In this document: positions 33,006 to 45,229 of the stretch, in pieces
Numbering within the stretch: position 1 is the stretch's first letter
Layout: every line of letters starts with the position of its first letter
NCBI GenBank assembly: GCA_015680685.1
Contig: MNCI01003660.1
Coordinates: 939,751 to 1,003,750, forward strand
Reading direction: 5' to 3'
DNA from: Gnetum montanum
Taxonomy: Eukaryota > Streptophyta > Gnetopsida > Gnetales > Gnetaceae
DNA: 64,000 bases
Notes under the pieces: generated by a model
What the model was told of the DNA's origin: nothing
Database searches by the model: none
Seen by the model: only the letters and a program-made list of their open reading frames with translations
Position numbers and translations under genes: made by a program

Positions 33006-33093
33006 CGACAAAGAAGGATTCGAATCCTTGATTATTGATTATATGTATAATGAATTAGAAAATCACCACTTTAATCCTTTTAGCCATCTCTTC
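33006..33093 (-). pseudogene. trnS-GCU: Plastid trnS-GCU pseudogene
   Basis: The minus strand reads GAGATGGCTAAAAGGATTAA, a long variable arm, and the T arm GGATTCGAATCCTTC. The anticodon loop is TTTCTAA, so GCT has become TCT. It lies downstream of psbI on the opposite strand, the normal arrangement. Confidence 0.8.
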
Positions 33094-33254
33094 TAGATGA
33101 AAGAAGTTTTAATTTATCTACTAGATAGAAAAACGTTATTTTAGAAAATATATAAAATATAATCTCTATCTCTGCCTTTGTGTTATCATTGAGTCTATAT
33201 TTTTTTATGTTTTTTTCAACCTTGTTTTCTTACTGTAACAATCAAAATCTTTAA

Positions 33255-36200
33255 AGGTAGGAACTAACCTCCCATGGACCCTTTGGGGTTTCCTCCTCCC
33301 ATGGACCCTTTGGGGTTTGCTCTATTTATGCTCTAAATGACTCCATGGAACGGGCTAACTTATGGTAGGAACTAACCTATTCTCTTCCTTCTATTCCTTG
33401 GATTTTTGGTAGAGATTTTAATATGATTGAATTCCCTCACGATAAACTTGGGGGAGTATGTTTTCGACTTCCTCCTCATGAATTTCAACCTTGGTCTGAC
33501 TTTAAAAAACAATTTTATCTTCTTGATGGAGTCAAGGATAACTCAAGCAAACCTATCCATAGATTTACTTGGAGTAACCTTCGTTTGGGTCAGGCTTGAA
33601 TATATAGTCAGCTAGATCGATTTTACTTCTCCACACTATCCTTTTGGCAGGCAATCTCCACCACTACGGTTCACCAACATGCTACGTTATTTGACCATTA
33701 TCCCATCATCATTTCCATGCAAATCTCTAGTACTTCTCATAGGACCAGACTCCACCTCTTTCGCCTACACTCTAATTTATTCTCTTCTCCTTCATCTCAA
33801 CAACTTCTTTCTAATGTTTGGAATGCCGAACCTAGGACCATAGGTCAGGTGGGTTGGATCCAATGGTGGCTGCGAACCACTAGTAGGGTGAGGAACTTTG
33901 CTCGGAAGTTCGGCAAGGAAGTGGCCTCTCGTTCTAGACAAGAGTACAACAACATTTGTTCAACTATTAATAATCTTATGGAAAGGTTATCCATATAACC
34001 CTTTAATACCCACATTCATGAAGAACTTGCTAATGTTCGCTCCACTTTCCAATATTGGGAAGTCCACAAGGCCCACAGTGCCTTAATCAAAAGTAGACTT
34101 ACTTGGTTGAAGATTCAAGATGAGCAATGTAAGGAATTTTTTAAATATCTTAATAGCTCTCCTTCCATTCCATCCCCAGATACTCTCTCTAGGGATGGTG
34201 TTTTATCACTGATCATGATAGTATACTCTCTTACCTTAAGGAGCACTTTGAAGCCTTGTTTATAGCTTCCCCAATGAATCTCTCATCATTTGAGGCCACT
34301 ATGTGTAACTATCCTAGGTTAGTTGACTCATCCATGTCTCACATCCTCGATGCTAATATCACTCAAGAAGAGCTTCAACATGCTTGTTTCAAACTCAGCT
34401 CTGGGAAAGCTCCTGGATATGATGGTTCCGTTGTTGAGTTTTTTCAGAGGCATTGGAATCTTGTTGGACATGACCATTTCCAAGTAATTAAAGAGGCTAT
34501 CCATCTTGGTTCTCTTGGACCAAATTTAAATCTTGGGATTATTCACCTCCTTCCCAAATCAGGAGACTTTACTAGTATAGCTAATTGGCAACCCATTACT
34601 CTTCTTAATGTGGTATACAAAATTTGGGCCAAATGCTTAGCCTTACGTTTGAAAAAATTCCTTCATAAAATTATATCCCCTCAACAAACCAGATTTGTCC
34701 TAGCACGTTATATCTTAGATAATGTAGTGGCTACTTGGGAAGGTTTGCAGTGGGCTGAGGATGATGGCCAAGACATCCTTTTGATAAAATTGGACTATGC
34801 CAAGGCCTACGATAGCATTAAGTGGGAATTTATCCTTCAAACTATGTCAAAACTAGGTTTTGGCTCCAAGTATCTTCATATGGTGAAATGTCTCTTCTCA
34901 GATGCTAATGCGAGAATAGCCACCACCTTTGGCATCACCGCCCCTTTGCAATACATAGATCAGTAAGACAAGGTTGTCCTCTTTCCCCTTATCTCTTTAT
35001 CATTGCTGCGGATTTCCTTTGCCATCAAATTAACCATGATATTCAATCAGGGATGCTATATGGTGTGCGCTTTTCCTCTACTCAACATCAACCGCTTAAT
35101 ATGCATTTTGTTGATGACCCCTTTTTTCTAATCCAAAATACAACCGATAATGTTAAACGACTTTTAGCCCAAGTAGAGCAATATTGTTCTCTCTCTGGTT
35201 CTACCATTAATTGGTCTAAATCTTCTATATATAGTTTTCATAAAAATTATAGTAAACTCCCCACCTATCCATGGAAATTAATCCAAGACCATGAGATCAT
35301 GAAGCTCTTGGGAATCCCTTTTCAATTTCGTGGTCCTATTTCTACACTGTGGGAGCTAGTTATCTCTCGTATTCGTAAGAAAACTGAAAAGTGGAAGACT
35401 AAGCCCCTTACCTTGGCAAGAAAATATCTTGTTTGTAAATCCATTTGTGCTTCTACCCATGTGTAGTATTCCTCGTGCTGGGCTCCTTCCCACATAGCCT
35501 ATCAAAACTTGGACCAGTTATTTTGAGATTTCATGTGGTCATCTAAAGATTCCCAACGAGGTTTTCATCGTGTTGCTTGGAACATTGTCACTCTTCCTAG
35601 AAACAAAGGAGGATTAGGTTTGTTGAATTCCTACAAATAGGGACTCACCTTAGTTGCTAAGTGGTTAGTGAAACATCTGGACACCTCTAACATAATTGGA
35701 AATCTCCTCTAGCTAAGGCTTCATCAAAGTTTTCCTAAACATAAGCCTTTTTGGAAAAACATCCATCCTATTAATTGGATTTTCTCTCCTCATTCTATCT
35801 CCATTCCTAGTTCCCATGTATTCAAAAGCATATGGAAGGCTTGGCAAGTTCTCCACCATCATATTAATTGGTCTAATATCCATCTTAACCCTACTCTCCT
35901 TCCCATGCTTTGCCCTCGGTGGTTACCCTTGACCCCTGCCCCTCTTGCCATTACTAATGCAAGATTAGCCATTATTTGGTACCGGAAGGGAGTGATTTCC
36001 CTTAATTGTCTTCATCTTGCTAATCAATGGATTTCTTGGGAAGCATTTGAAAACCTATATGGAGCTTTGAAAGCAATGCGGCTTTGCTTCCACCAGATAC
36101 ATACATTTCTTCATCAATCATTACACCTAGATGGTGCTATCCAATGTCTATTTCATGGCCTCTATTGGTCTAATGGGTCAAAAAATTTTCCTTATCGGCC

Positions 36201-37150
36201 ACATGTTCCCTTCCAATTGTTACAGGATTCTTCCGACATCATTCTATGCTATAATCAATCTTGGAATAAATAGGAATCAGAGGATTTTTGGATTTCTCTT
36301 TTCAACCAAATTTGGCATCTCCCGACTCTTCCCAAAATTCAACAATTCCTATGATGTTTTCTTCATCAAGGTCTCCCAATCGGGAAATGTTTAGCATACC
36401 TTGGGGTTCACTCCCCTAAGTGACATTTATGTAATGACCCTGAAACCTTTGTCCATGTTTTTTGGCTTTGCCCATTTGCTCAGCATGCATGGGAATGGGC
36501 TTCTAAGGTTTTTCCCTCATGCACTCTTACACAAGAGGCCGTAATGTTTGGTTTCTTACCTATCAGGTCCAAAAACTCTCATTTCCTATGGAAAATCCTT
36601 AGGCCCATCATCTTATATAATATTTGGAAACGTAGATGTACCACACTTTTTCAAAAGACAATTATTTCAAACTCCTTACAACTAACTACTTCGGAAAAAA
36701 TGCAAATTCTTCGACATGTTCACTTCCAAATTATATCTCAAGCCCCAAAATTCAAGAAGAATGCTAACTAGTTTTTTTTCTTATTGCAGCCATGGAGTCA
36801 TATTGGAGGTCCAAATAATCACCATCATCAAGCCTCGCTTCAAAAGAAAGTCTCCTAATTAAGCCATAGTTTTCTACACCATTTGGCCTTTTTCCTCTTT
36901 CTTCCACCTTTGTTCTCATTTGACAATCCACATCCAGGAAAAGATTCACACATTTCAGCAAATGGTTGATCTTTGGAATGCATTTCCACACCCTGTGGAA
37001 TGCTAAGTTTAACATGTTTCCTCTATAATAGTCTCCGTCAACACGGTTTCTCTTCCTCCTTTCCTCAATCTATATGTCTTGAAGTAGCTTATGTACTAAA
37101 TTTTGTTTTCTATTAATAAAATTCTCTTTTTGGGGTCCGACACCCCCCCA
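33255..37150 (+). mobile_element. 5'-truncated LINE (L1-like) insertion
   Basis: Non-LTR retrotransposon remnant between plastid trnS-GCU and trnG-UCC. It lacks ORF1 and the first half of the endonuclease. The remaining parts, in order, are the endonuclease C-terminus, reverse transcriptase, and a zinc-binding C-terminal domain, then a 3' end with TTAATAAAATTC. The 5' end has a small tandem repeat (CCCATGGACCCTTTGGGGTT twice at about 33,271-33,318) and GGTAGGAACTAACC twice. Exact ends and target duplication are not clear. Confidence 0.85.
33400..36775 (+). pseudogene. LINE endonuclease-RT polyprotein pseudogene
   Basis: Endonuclease remnant with WIFGRDFNMI (about 33,401), FTWSNLRLGQA and LFDHYPIIISM (about 33,690-33,720). 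The reverse transcriptase is best preserved at 34,256-34,966: SSGKAPGYDG, LLPKSGDFTSIANWQPITL, and LDYAKAYDSIKWEF with the first catalytic Asp region. Then comes RQGCPLSPYLF (about 34,963), and after a frame change LNMHFVDDPFF, where the usual (Y/F)ADD catalytic box reads FVDD. The C-terminal zinc-binding region near 36,420-36,500 has LCNDPETFVHVFWLCPFA, and the frame ends about 36,770. Multiple stops and frameshifts disable it. Confidence 0.88.
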
Positions 37151-37538
37151 AAATATTTAAAGGCTTTAAGTTTTCTAAATAGGTTGTGAGATTTTGAAAA
37201 AATCTAAATTTTGATTATGATTAACTTAATAAAAATATGAATAGTTTTCATTGAGTTGATAATAATTTTATGAATATGTAGGTTATTACACAATTGACTA
37301 TGCTAACTATAGTAGTAATAACTACTCCTTAGTTGTTTTTTTAGCAATTCATAAAAGTAATCTATAATTAAAATAAAACAAAAAAACCTTTGTAAAAATA
37401 CATTGCAAACTTTTTTCAAAAGTCTTACATTTCAAGTGAAGAAAGATTTTAAGAAACTTTTGATTTTCAATTTTTGGGGTAATTTTTTAAGGAAAATAAT
37501 GAAAGAATTGCTGTGGATGTTAGAATCCAAATCTAAAT

Positions 37539-37559
37539 GGGTATATTTTAGTGGTAAAA
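37539..37559 (+). pseudogene. trnG-UCC: Plastid trnG-UCC 5' exon
   Basis: GGGTATATTTTAGTGGTAAA matches the 5' exon of intron-containing trnG-UCC, and the next bases GTATGATTCATTCC match the group II intron start. The intron is broken at 37,632 by element E and resumes after 43,855. The 380 bases before it (from about 37,150) are plastid trnS-trnG spacer without other features. Confidence 0.8.
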
Positions 37560-37631
37560 GTATGATTCATTCCAATATTTACTCAAATAGTAAAAAGATA
37601 CTTGATCTTTTTTTATCTTTTTGAGTGTATT

Positions 37632-38454
37632 TGATGAAGTGCATTTTTTCATCTGCTTCAACATTGGGTATCTAACATTAGAGATTCGATGCGACATCGG
37701 GTATCTGATGTCAAGGGGTATACGCTAGCCTATAAATACAGTGCTTGGGCTCTCGATTTGGCATAGTTTTTCAGTCAAAGTAGCGAAGCTCTTTCAGTTT
37801 GTTTTCTCTAGAGTTAGAATATTTTCTGAGTGCCCGTAGTAGGAGTCTAAGTGTGTATGGATCTTTATTTGAACATTGATGTACCTAAGCACAACAGTGT
37901 GATGGGAATAAAAATGAACTCTTTTGACAATCCTTGCAACACTAAGAATAGATTAATGTTTTCTTTAATGCACTTTACTTTCCTACACTTTATTTTAATG
38001 CTTTTAAATTAAGTAATTAATTTCCAGTTGTTAATAAACATGAGCATGACGACTTCAAGCATACATATAGTGCTTGGTAACCTAGAAATGCTTAATATTT
38101 GGTAGCCCAGCAACACTATATGTGTTCAAGACGTGTCTAGGAAAGTGGAACAAGTATTTGTGTTAGGCTAGCTAGGCTAGTTTAGATCTTATTTTCCACT
38201 ATTCATTAGCTTAGTTAATTTATATATTTATCATCATTAGGAGTAGCATAGAATTAGACAATATCATATGCCCCACTTTGGACTAAACCATACATGACAA
38301 AGCTACCATTAGTCCAAGTGGGAAGATAATGAACTGCGATTAGAGCATAACGATCTAGATGCCACAACTAGTCCTATCCATGGAAGTTGATCAGATCATG
38401 CATGAACACTTGTGATTTGTGTGGTTGGGCATAGGGGTACCTTACCACTCATCA
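37632..38454 (+). repeat. Element E 5' LTR
   Basis: An 823-bp LTR beginning TGATGAAGTGCATTTTTTC and ending CCACTCATCA. In U3 the GATATC motifs of other families are replaced by GGTATCTAACATT and GGTATCTGATGTC repeats. A TATAAATA box follows at about 37,731. Confidence 0.9.
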
Positions 38455-38455
38455 T

Positions 38456-38474
38456 TGGCATCATTGCCAAGGAT
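38456..38474 (+). promoter_or_regulatory. Primer-binding site of element E (tRNA-Asp)
   Basis: TGGCATCATTGCCAAGGA follows the 5' LTR directly and is a decayed match to the tRNA-Asp complement, as in elements A and D. Confidence 0.72.
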
Positions 38475-38579
38475 GGTGTTATTTGTCTAGATTAGTTATA
38501 TTATATATGATCATTGAAAAGGTATTAACAATATATCTTTCAAAAACTATTATCTCACACACACCATAAAGCAACAACA

Positions 38580-41066
38580 ATGTCTCTCTCACACGAAAGT
38601 GACAATGCACTATATAGCAAACACATTCATTGGAGAATTAACAAGATATACGATGAAGAAAATTGGAGTGACCAATCTTATGCAAGGGTTTCTTATGATC
38701 ATGACCACCCTGATGATAGTCAAAGACTACATTCACCTAAGGCAAAAAATCCTCGAGGAGATGACATGAGTCCTAACTAGTAGAGGCCTCAAGGCCTAAG
38801 ACCTCCTTGAAAACTAGAAATGATAAATCAAGGGACCTCGAAGAACACCATAGAAGCCATGGAAATTCTTCCAATTCCTCATCTTCCTCTTTCCCTTCAA
38901 TGTCTAGTTTTGATGAAGATGAACGTAGGTATAGAGATAGAGCTCCACTAAAGGTTCAGATTAAAAATCAGAATCGAACCCATGGGCAAGGTCAAAGACA
39001 ACATCATCATGATCAAATGAATAGCGATAGGCATTTCCCTCACAATCTATTTGATAAAAATGAATCCTTATTAGCCACTAAGGACCTAATGCATATCACA
39101 GAGGACATTAAGATATCTTGTAGGCATCACAAAAAGAGTCACCTACCTAATCTTGACATGAATAATATTCCTAAATTTTCAGGAGGCTATAATTTAGACT
39201 AGCAACATCATTTACAAGCCTTCCATGATGCCTATGCTTCTACAACATTGAAAATGGGTGGCAAAAGCTTAAGCTTTTTCCTAGGACACTAATTGATAGA
39301 GCTGAAGTATGGTATAAATCATTGAGACCAAATTCAATCTAACAATGGCCCCAATGTTGGAGCTATTCAACAAGAAATACAAAACCTATGCAAGAGTGCC
39401 CAACCTAAGGAGACAAATCCAAGAGTCGAAGTAAGAACAACATGAACCCTTGGACATGGCATTAGATAGATATTATGCTTTATTGAATAGATGAATAGGT
39501 CATGGTTTCTCTAAGAAAAGGCAACATTTCCACATCATAGATGGACTTCATAATGAAACAATGTAAACCCTTTTGATGTATGCCCCAAGGCAATTATATG
39601 AGCTCCAAGTCCATTAGATCTAAGAGCTAATCAAGTGTGTGGAAAAAGAAGGAGAGATACACAAATGGGAGAATGTCAAGAAACATCAATGGAACTCAAA
39701 TTTTTAACAAAAGGAGATCCAAATTTATAGTGAGGATAATGAAACCACTCTTGATAAGGTGATTCCACAACAAATCTTACCGATACAAAAATCCATCGAT
39801 GAACTTGAAGCAAAGTTTACGAAGATGTCCAAATGGATATGTGAAAATGTTACAACTCTCATTGAAATGGTCAAGGATAGGATCATGTGAAAAAAGCTAG
39901 GTGATCATAGTAAACAAAGGATATATAACCTATAAATAGCTGGGAACACTTTTCAGCAAATGGGAAAAATGGCTAAATAAAGTGAGGTTATACACTCAAC
40001 CACAGATGAAGATAATGGATGCAACATTTGCATATATGACCATCCAAAGGATCATTTCCTAGTCTTGTTGCATCTACAAAAGTATTGGACAAGTGCCTTA
40101 AATTCAAATTTTGTGCAAAGCACATGCCTTGGAGATTTTCTCTCCCATAAGGTAATTATAGATAGTCCCACAATTGACCCTACCATCCTAGGGAGACTTA
40201 TTACTAGCTTTAACACAATTATCAACCGTAGTGGCAACAACCATAGTCGTGGGGGAGGCCACCACCAAATCAGTACTATCCTTCCTATCTATCAAAATCA
40301 CATAGATATTATGTTCAACACCTTGTTTTTCCAACTAGTTCTACATCCTCTACTTTACATTTCCACTACCACTCTCTCGAGTACCATCAACCCATGAAAT
40401 TCCATGAAGGATCACCACCTCATGCCTCTTAACATCCATCCTACCCTCAATATTCTCATTCTCCACCTCATTATATGCCACTGCCAGGAACACAAGAAGG
40501 TTTTACATCACAATATCAACAAACAAATGCCACTTGTGCTACAAATGTGCATAAACATGCTGATACTAGTGGGTCTCAACTGCAACGTAGGAAATGTGCC
40601 TTCTAGAGGAAAGGTCATAAGCCAATGCAAACCACGCATGGACCCACTATATCATCCAAGCTAGCATAAGGCCAATCAGGTGCACCACCTTCCTTGTTTC
40701 AACTAATGTCCTCTAATCATATCCAAGGGACACCATCCATCAGTACTTCAATCCAAAATCCACACAATGAATCTAACAGTGCGAGGAGACAAATAAATCC
40801 ATGCATACCACATCATGAATCAAGGGTTAAATCATGGGCTAGCCATCCATAATATTAACATACCTCATACCCTAACCCACCATACATTTAACCATCAAGT
40901 GTGTGACCAAAAATTTTTCTACCCAGCCACCACACCACAAACAGACACCTAGTGGCTAGGGCATGAATGGCTACCAATGTTTCATACATGCATGGATCCT
41001 ATTTATCCACTTATTAATCCTTTTTAGGGCCAAATGTTTAGTCATGGGGGTTACTCCCCATTCTAA
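38580..41066 (+). pseudogene. gag pseudogene of element E
   Basis: Starts MSLSHESDNALYSKHIHW, nearly the same as elements D and G. A charged, Ser-rich segment (about 38,800-38,960) is followed by the gag core with LPNLDMNNIPKFSGGYN near 39,145 and a degenerate zinc-knuckle-like CNICIYDHPKDH near 40,020 whose last Cys is lost. The C-terminus MFSHGGYSPF matches that of elements D and G and ends at TAA 41,064-41,066. Several frameshifts (for example between 38,780 and 38,807) and stops disable it. Confidence 0.82.
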
Positions 41067-43033
41067 GCTTCAGGATTCTTAAGTGTTTTTCACCTTTTTA
41101 TTTTACACATTCTTTATTTTACATATTCTTGTTTTCATGTTATTAATCTTTTCTAATTTTTTTTACATCATCATTAGTACATTTGCTATTTATTTAATAT
41201 TTTACACTTTCTTTTATGTTTTCTTTTATTTTGGTGTGATTTTCTAACTTTTTGTTGATAAGTGCCAAGTATAGTGGTACTGTGTTGATTAATGGTGGTA
41301 TGTACTATATTTTGTTATTTGATTATTGGTGCCTAGTTTTTGGCTTTGAATTTTTCTACGAATGATTAGGACATGGTTTCTTTTTCATGCAACAAGCATT
41401 GAGTCCACAACATCCACCCATCTACAAACTCTATGGTTTTCCTTATTTTGGAAATGTGCAATCCCTTTTTCATTAACAAAACTTTAACAAATTTGTAACT
41501 TTGGTAGTTTCCAGAATTGAAAAGGATTCAAAGGTTTGAATAGGATGTGACTTCAAGGGGATTTAATATTCTTTGTGGCTTTCTGTTTGCCTAGGTGCAT
41601 GTGTGTTTTCATGGATTTCTAACCATTTCATGTTGACCAATAAAAGGAAGTTGAAAAAGTCTTTGCATGGTGTGGTTCTCATCACAAGAAAAAATAATGG
41701 AAATTCAAAGCACATCCCTTATACAAAATAAATTCATACATATTTGCATGGTTTGGTTCCCATTTAAAAAAATGATGGAAATTTAAAGCACACCCCTTAG
41801 ACAAAATAAACGGGCTATAAGCACTAGTTATGGGACTAGAAAGACATGTTACCCATGCTTGGAGGTCCCCTCTAACTAAGGCCCTTCCTCACTTTGTACC
41901 TCTCTTTTTCTCTATAATAAGGAATAATAGTTGTTTTATGGGAGTACTCTTGTGTCTCAGAGGGATGGACTAGTCCTAGAATGGCGATGTAAAGTCACTG
42001 AATAAGGTTAGTTTTGGTTTGGACTAATGATGGATCTTATCAAAGTCATTTAACCATAAAATCTACAAGGGACTTCATATGATCTTAATTAGGGACTTAA
42101 TTCTACTCTCTTTCTCATCCATCTATGCTTTCCATGTCTCACCTCATTACCAGTTTCATGTTCTTGTTTGATGCCCTAGTTTGATGTGCCAGAATTCTTA
42201 GTTAGTTTCTTTTTGGTTTTTGTACTTAAGCTTCTATTATAATTAATCATCCATGAAGCCCATGAACTCTTTGGTTTGAAGTTATGCAAGGGCATAAAAG
42301 GCCTGTGCCTACTTTGGTAAGGACCCACTTACATATCTTTTAGTTGGGTTAGTTAAGTTCTTTACCCTTAGACACTCTTACAATCAAATTCTTTTTTGTT
42401 TACCCCATCAATGGCATCCAATTGGGCACATCTTCACAACATTTTTTTAGTAAACTTTCCTTTTTATTATTATGAATTCTTACACCCTCTTCAAATATTT
42501 CCTTGTATTAAACATTTTCAAATTTAATGGACCACTTATCTATTTTACCCTATTTGTTAGCTTTCCTACTAATGCTACTCAAGGAATCAAGCTACTACAA
42601 TCACATCCTAGTCGAGTGTAACCACTAATGAGATAAGGCATTTAACCACTATGTTACACATTGCATACTAATTCATGATTCTGTTGTGATTGCAATGGAA
42701 AACATGGACTAGAAGTAGGACTATCTTTACCAAGGATGATGCAGCAATACCATACAATGAGGACCATTCATGATCATTGGATCTTCTCTCTCATTCTTTT
42801 GCTACTAAGAGGTGTTGGATGTTAATTTTATCCAAGGTGTTCTCTTCTCTTATCATGTACATCCAATTTTATAAATATTGTAACTCTATACACTTGGGCA
42901 TTCAGAGTCTATTTGTTCCATCTGAGTTAGTTAGTATGTTAGTCAATAATCCCATACCTTCCCAATATTTTGTACAAAATGTGTTCCTCTTCTTCTTCAC
43001 TTGAGGACAAGTTTTCATTCAGTTGTGGAGGTA
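41067..43033 (+). other. Non-coding 3' region of element E
   Basis: No supported coding sequence. It carries the shared post-gag motifs: GATGTGACTTCAAGGGGA near 41,550, 'ctttgcatggtgtggttctc' near 41,666, and a CTTTGGTAAGGACCCACT variant near 42,312. It ends in GTGGAGGTA before the 3' LTR. Confidence 0.6.
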
Positions 43034-43855
43034 TGATGAAGTCCATTTTTTCATCTGCTCCAACATTGGGTATTTAACATTGGAGCCCAGATGTGACATC
43101 AGGTATCTGACATCAAGGAACATATGCTAGCCTATAAATATAGTGCTTGGGCTCCCAATTTGGCAGAGCTTTTCATAGTTTTTTAGTCAAAGTAGAAAAA
43201 CTCTTTTAGTTTTTTTTCTCAAAAGTTAGAATATTTTTTGAGTGCACATAACAAGAGTCTAAGTGTGTATAGATATTTGTTCAAACACTAATGTACTTGA
43301 GCAGAACAGTGTGAAAAGAATAAAAATGAACTCTTTTGACAATCCTTGCAGCACTGAGAATATATTAGTGTTTTCTTTAATGTACTTTACTTTCCTGCAC
43401 TTTATTTTAATGCATTTAAATTAAGTAATTATTTTCCAGTTGTTAATGAACATGAGCACGACCACTTCAAGCATATATATAGTGCTTGGTAACCTATCAA
43501 AGCTTAATGTTGGGTAGCCAAGTAGCACTATATGTGTTTAGGAAAGTGGGATAGGTACTTGTGTTAGGGTAGCTAGGCTAGTTTACATCTTATTTTTCAC
43601 TATTCATTAGCTTAGTTAATTTATCTCTTTAGCAACATTAGGAGAAACATAGAATTATACAATATCATATGCCTCACTTTGGACTAAACCATACGTGACA
43701 AAGATACTACTAGCCCAAGTGGGAAGATAATGAATTGTCATCAAAGCATAATGATCTAGATGCCACAACTAGTCCCATCCATGAAATTCTATTGGATCAT
43801 GTGTGAATTCTTGTGATTTGTATGGTTGGGCATAGTGGTACCTCACTGCTCATTT
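43034..43855 (+). repeat. Element E 3' LTR
   Basis: An 822-bp copy of the 5' LTR, TGATGAAGTCCATTTTTTC to ACTGCTCATTT. The visible divergence from the 5' LTR shows an old insertion. Confidence 0.88.
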
Positions 43856-44377
43856 GTAATAAAGTTTTATTTCTATGTAGGACCCTCTCTACAAAAAAGT
43901 AGAATTTCTCATAAATGGAACTCATGTGGACTCTAAGTAAACGAAACAAAATGCTAATGTACTATGAAGCTATATTGAAATCCAAAGATATTAGTTCTTC
44001 ACAACTAAACCTTTAACATATTTGATTATTCTATCTTTGAAATTAAATAAAAAAGTGCAAACCAATAACTTTAGTTTAGTTTAGTTTAGTTATCAACTGT
44101 GTTTTATAGTCGATGGACTTTGGTTTCTTAAAGAGCATAATATCTATAAATAAAGAATGGAATAACAAGAAGGAACAGAAATAAAATAATATTTTTTCAT
44201 AAGGATCATCTAGGAAGTTCTTAGGATTTTATTTGTATGAAAATGAAATAGCTTAAAATGACTAACATAGATGTTATGGATAACAAAATGTTAAATAGGT
44301 TTTGTACGGGTTTCGAATCCTAAATCTTCCATATGTTTGGTTATGAATCAGAGACATTTGAAAGATGTTGACTATAA

Positions 44378-44425
44378 CCCCTAGCCTTCCAAGGTAATGA
44401 TGCAAGCTTGATACTGGCTACCTAC
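44378..44425 (+). pseudogene. trnG-UCC: Plastid trnG-UCC 3' exon, copy 1
   Basis: CCTAGCCTTCCAAGGTAATG and the following GATGCAAGCTTGATACTGGC match the 3' exon of trnG-UCC; the anticodon TCC is intact. The T arm is decayed. It belongs with the 5' exon at 37,539. Confidence 0.85.
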
Positions 44426-44778
44426 ATCTTATTCATCAAAAATCATTATTGAATAATATTAACTAAAAAGGTAAGATTTTAATATGACTGTTAATTTTGA
44501 AGAACTCAAAGCAAGGACTTTGGTTTCTTAAAGAGCATAATATCTATAAATAGAGAATGGAATAACAAGAAGGAACAAAAATCAAATAATATTTTTTCAT
44601 AAGGATCATCTAGGAAGTTCTTAGGATTTTATTTGTATGAAAATGAAATAGCTTAAAATGACTAACATAGATGTTATGGATAACAAAATGTTAAATAGGT
44701 TTTGTATGGGTTTTGAATCCTAAATCTTCCATATGTTTGGTTATGAATCAGAGACATTTGAAAGATGTTGACTATAAT

Positions 44779-44826
44779 CCCTAGCCTTCTAAGGTAATGA
44801 TGCAAGCTTGATACTGGCTACCTACA
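44779..44826 (+). pseudogene. trnG-UCC: Plastid trnG-UCC 3' exon, copy 2
   Basis: Second copy from the tandem duplication. It reads CCTAGCCTTCTAAGGTAATG, so the anticodon has become TCT by a C-to-T change after the duplication. Confidence 0.85.
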
Positions 44827-45020
44827 TCTTATTCATCAAAAATCATTACTGAATAATATTAACTAAAAAGGTAATATTTTAATATGATTGTTAATTTTGA
44901 AGAACTCAAAGAAATCAGTTGCATGATATATTTTTCAAAAAATGAAAAAATTTAAAATTTCTATGCGAACTAGAAAGTGTCACTTAGGAATATTTCCTAG
45001 GTAACAAGATAAAGAAAGAA

Positions 45021-45092
45021 TGTTCATCATCTAATGGATAGGATAGAGGTCTTCTAAACCTTGGGTATAAGTTTAATTCCTATTTGATGTAT
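45021..45092 (+). tRNA. trnR-UCU: Plastid-derived trnR-UCU (decayed)
   Basis: ATCATCTAATGGATAGGATA, anticodon segment AGGTCTTCTAAACCTTGGG with TCT intact, and T arm AAGTTTAATTCCTATT. Position between trnG and atpA and strand are as in plastomes. Acceptor stem pairing is weakened. Confidence 0.85.
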
Positions 45093-45229
45093 TCTTTTTC
45101 TAATTTGATTCTCAGGATTTTGGTCCTAAGCTAAGAAAGTAGTTAATTTTTTTATTGAACTATAAAAATTTAGGTTTGTTCTTTAATGGATTTTCTTAAA
45201 AGAGCTTTTGCCTCTTCCGTAAATATTAG

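Larger units (their letters stand above)
37632..43855 (+). mobile_element. Element E: gag-only LTR element in the trnG intron
   Basis: Plus-strand element with 5' LTR 37,632-38,454, primer site from 38,456, gag pseudogene 38,580-41,066, non-coding 41,067-43,033 and 3' LTR 43,034-43,855. It has neither protease nor pol nor ORF2, so it is the simplest element here. Flanks are GTATT (37,627-37,631) and GTAAT (43,856-43,860), a likely target duplication with one change; the 3' LTR terminus CATCA has become CATTT. The site is fixed by trnG-UCC exons on both sides. Confidence 0.85.
44115..44914 (+). repeat. 400-bp tandem duplication with trnG 3' exon
   Basis: Copy 1 starts GGACTTTGGTTTCTTAAAGA at 44,115 and copy 2 with the same words at 44,515, a period of 400 bases. 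Copy 2 decays from the unit near 44,911. I count roughly a dozen differences, several being C/T. Each copy holds the end of the trnG intron, the 3' exon and downstream spacer. Confidence 0.92.

Noticed and set aside
36764-37015. 83-codon minus-strand ORF
   Set aside because: Lies in the 3' end of the LINE with no similarity or conserved context.
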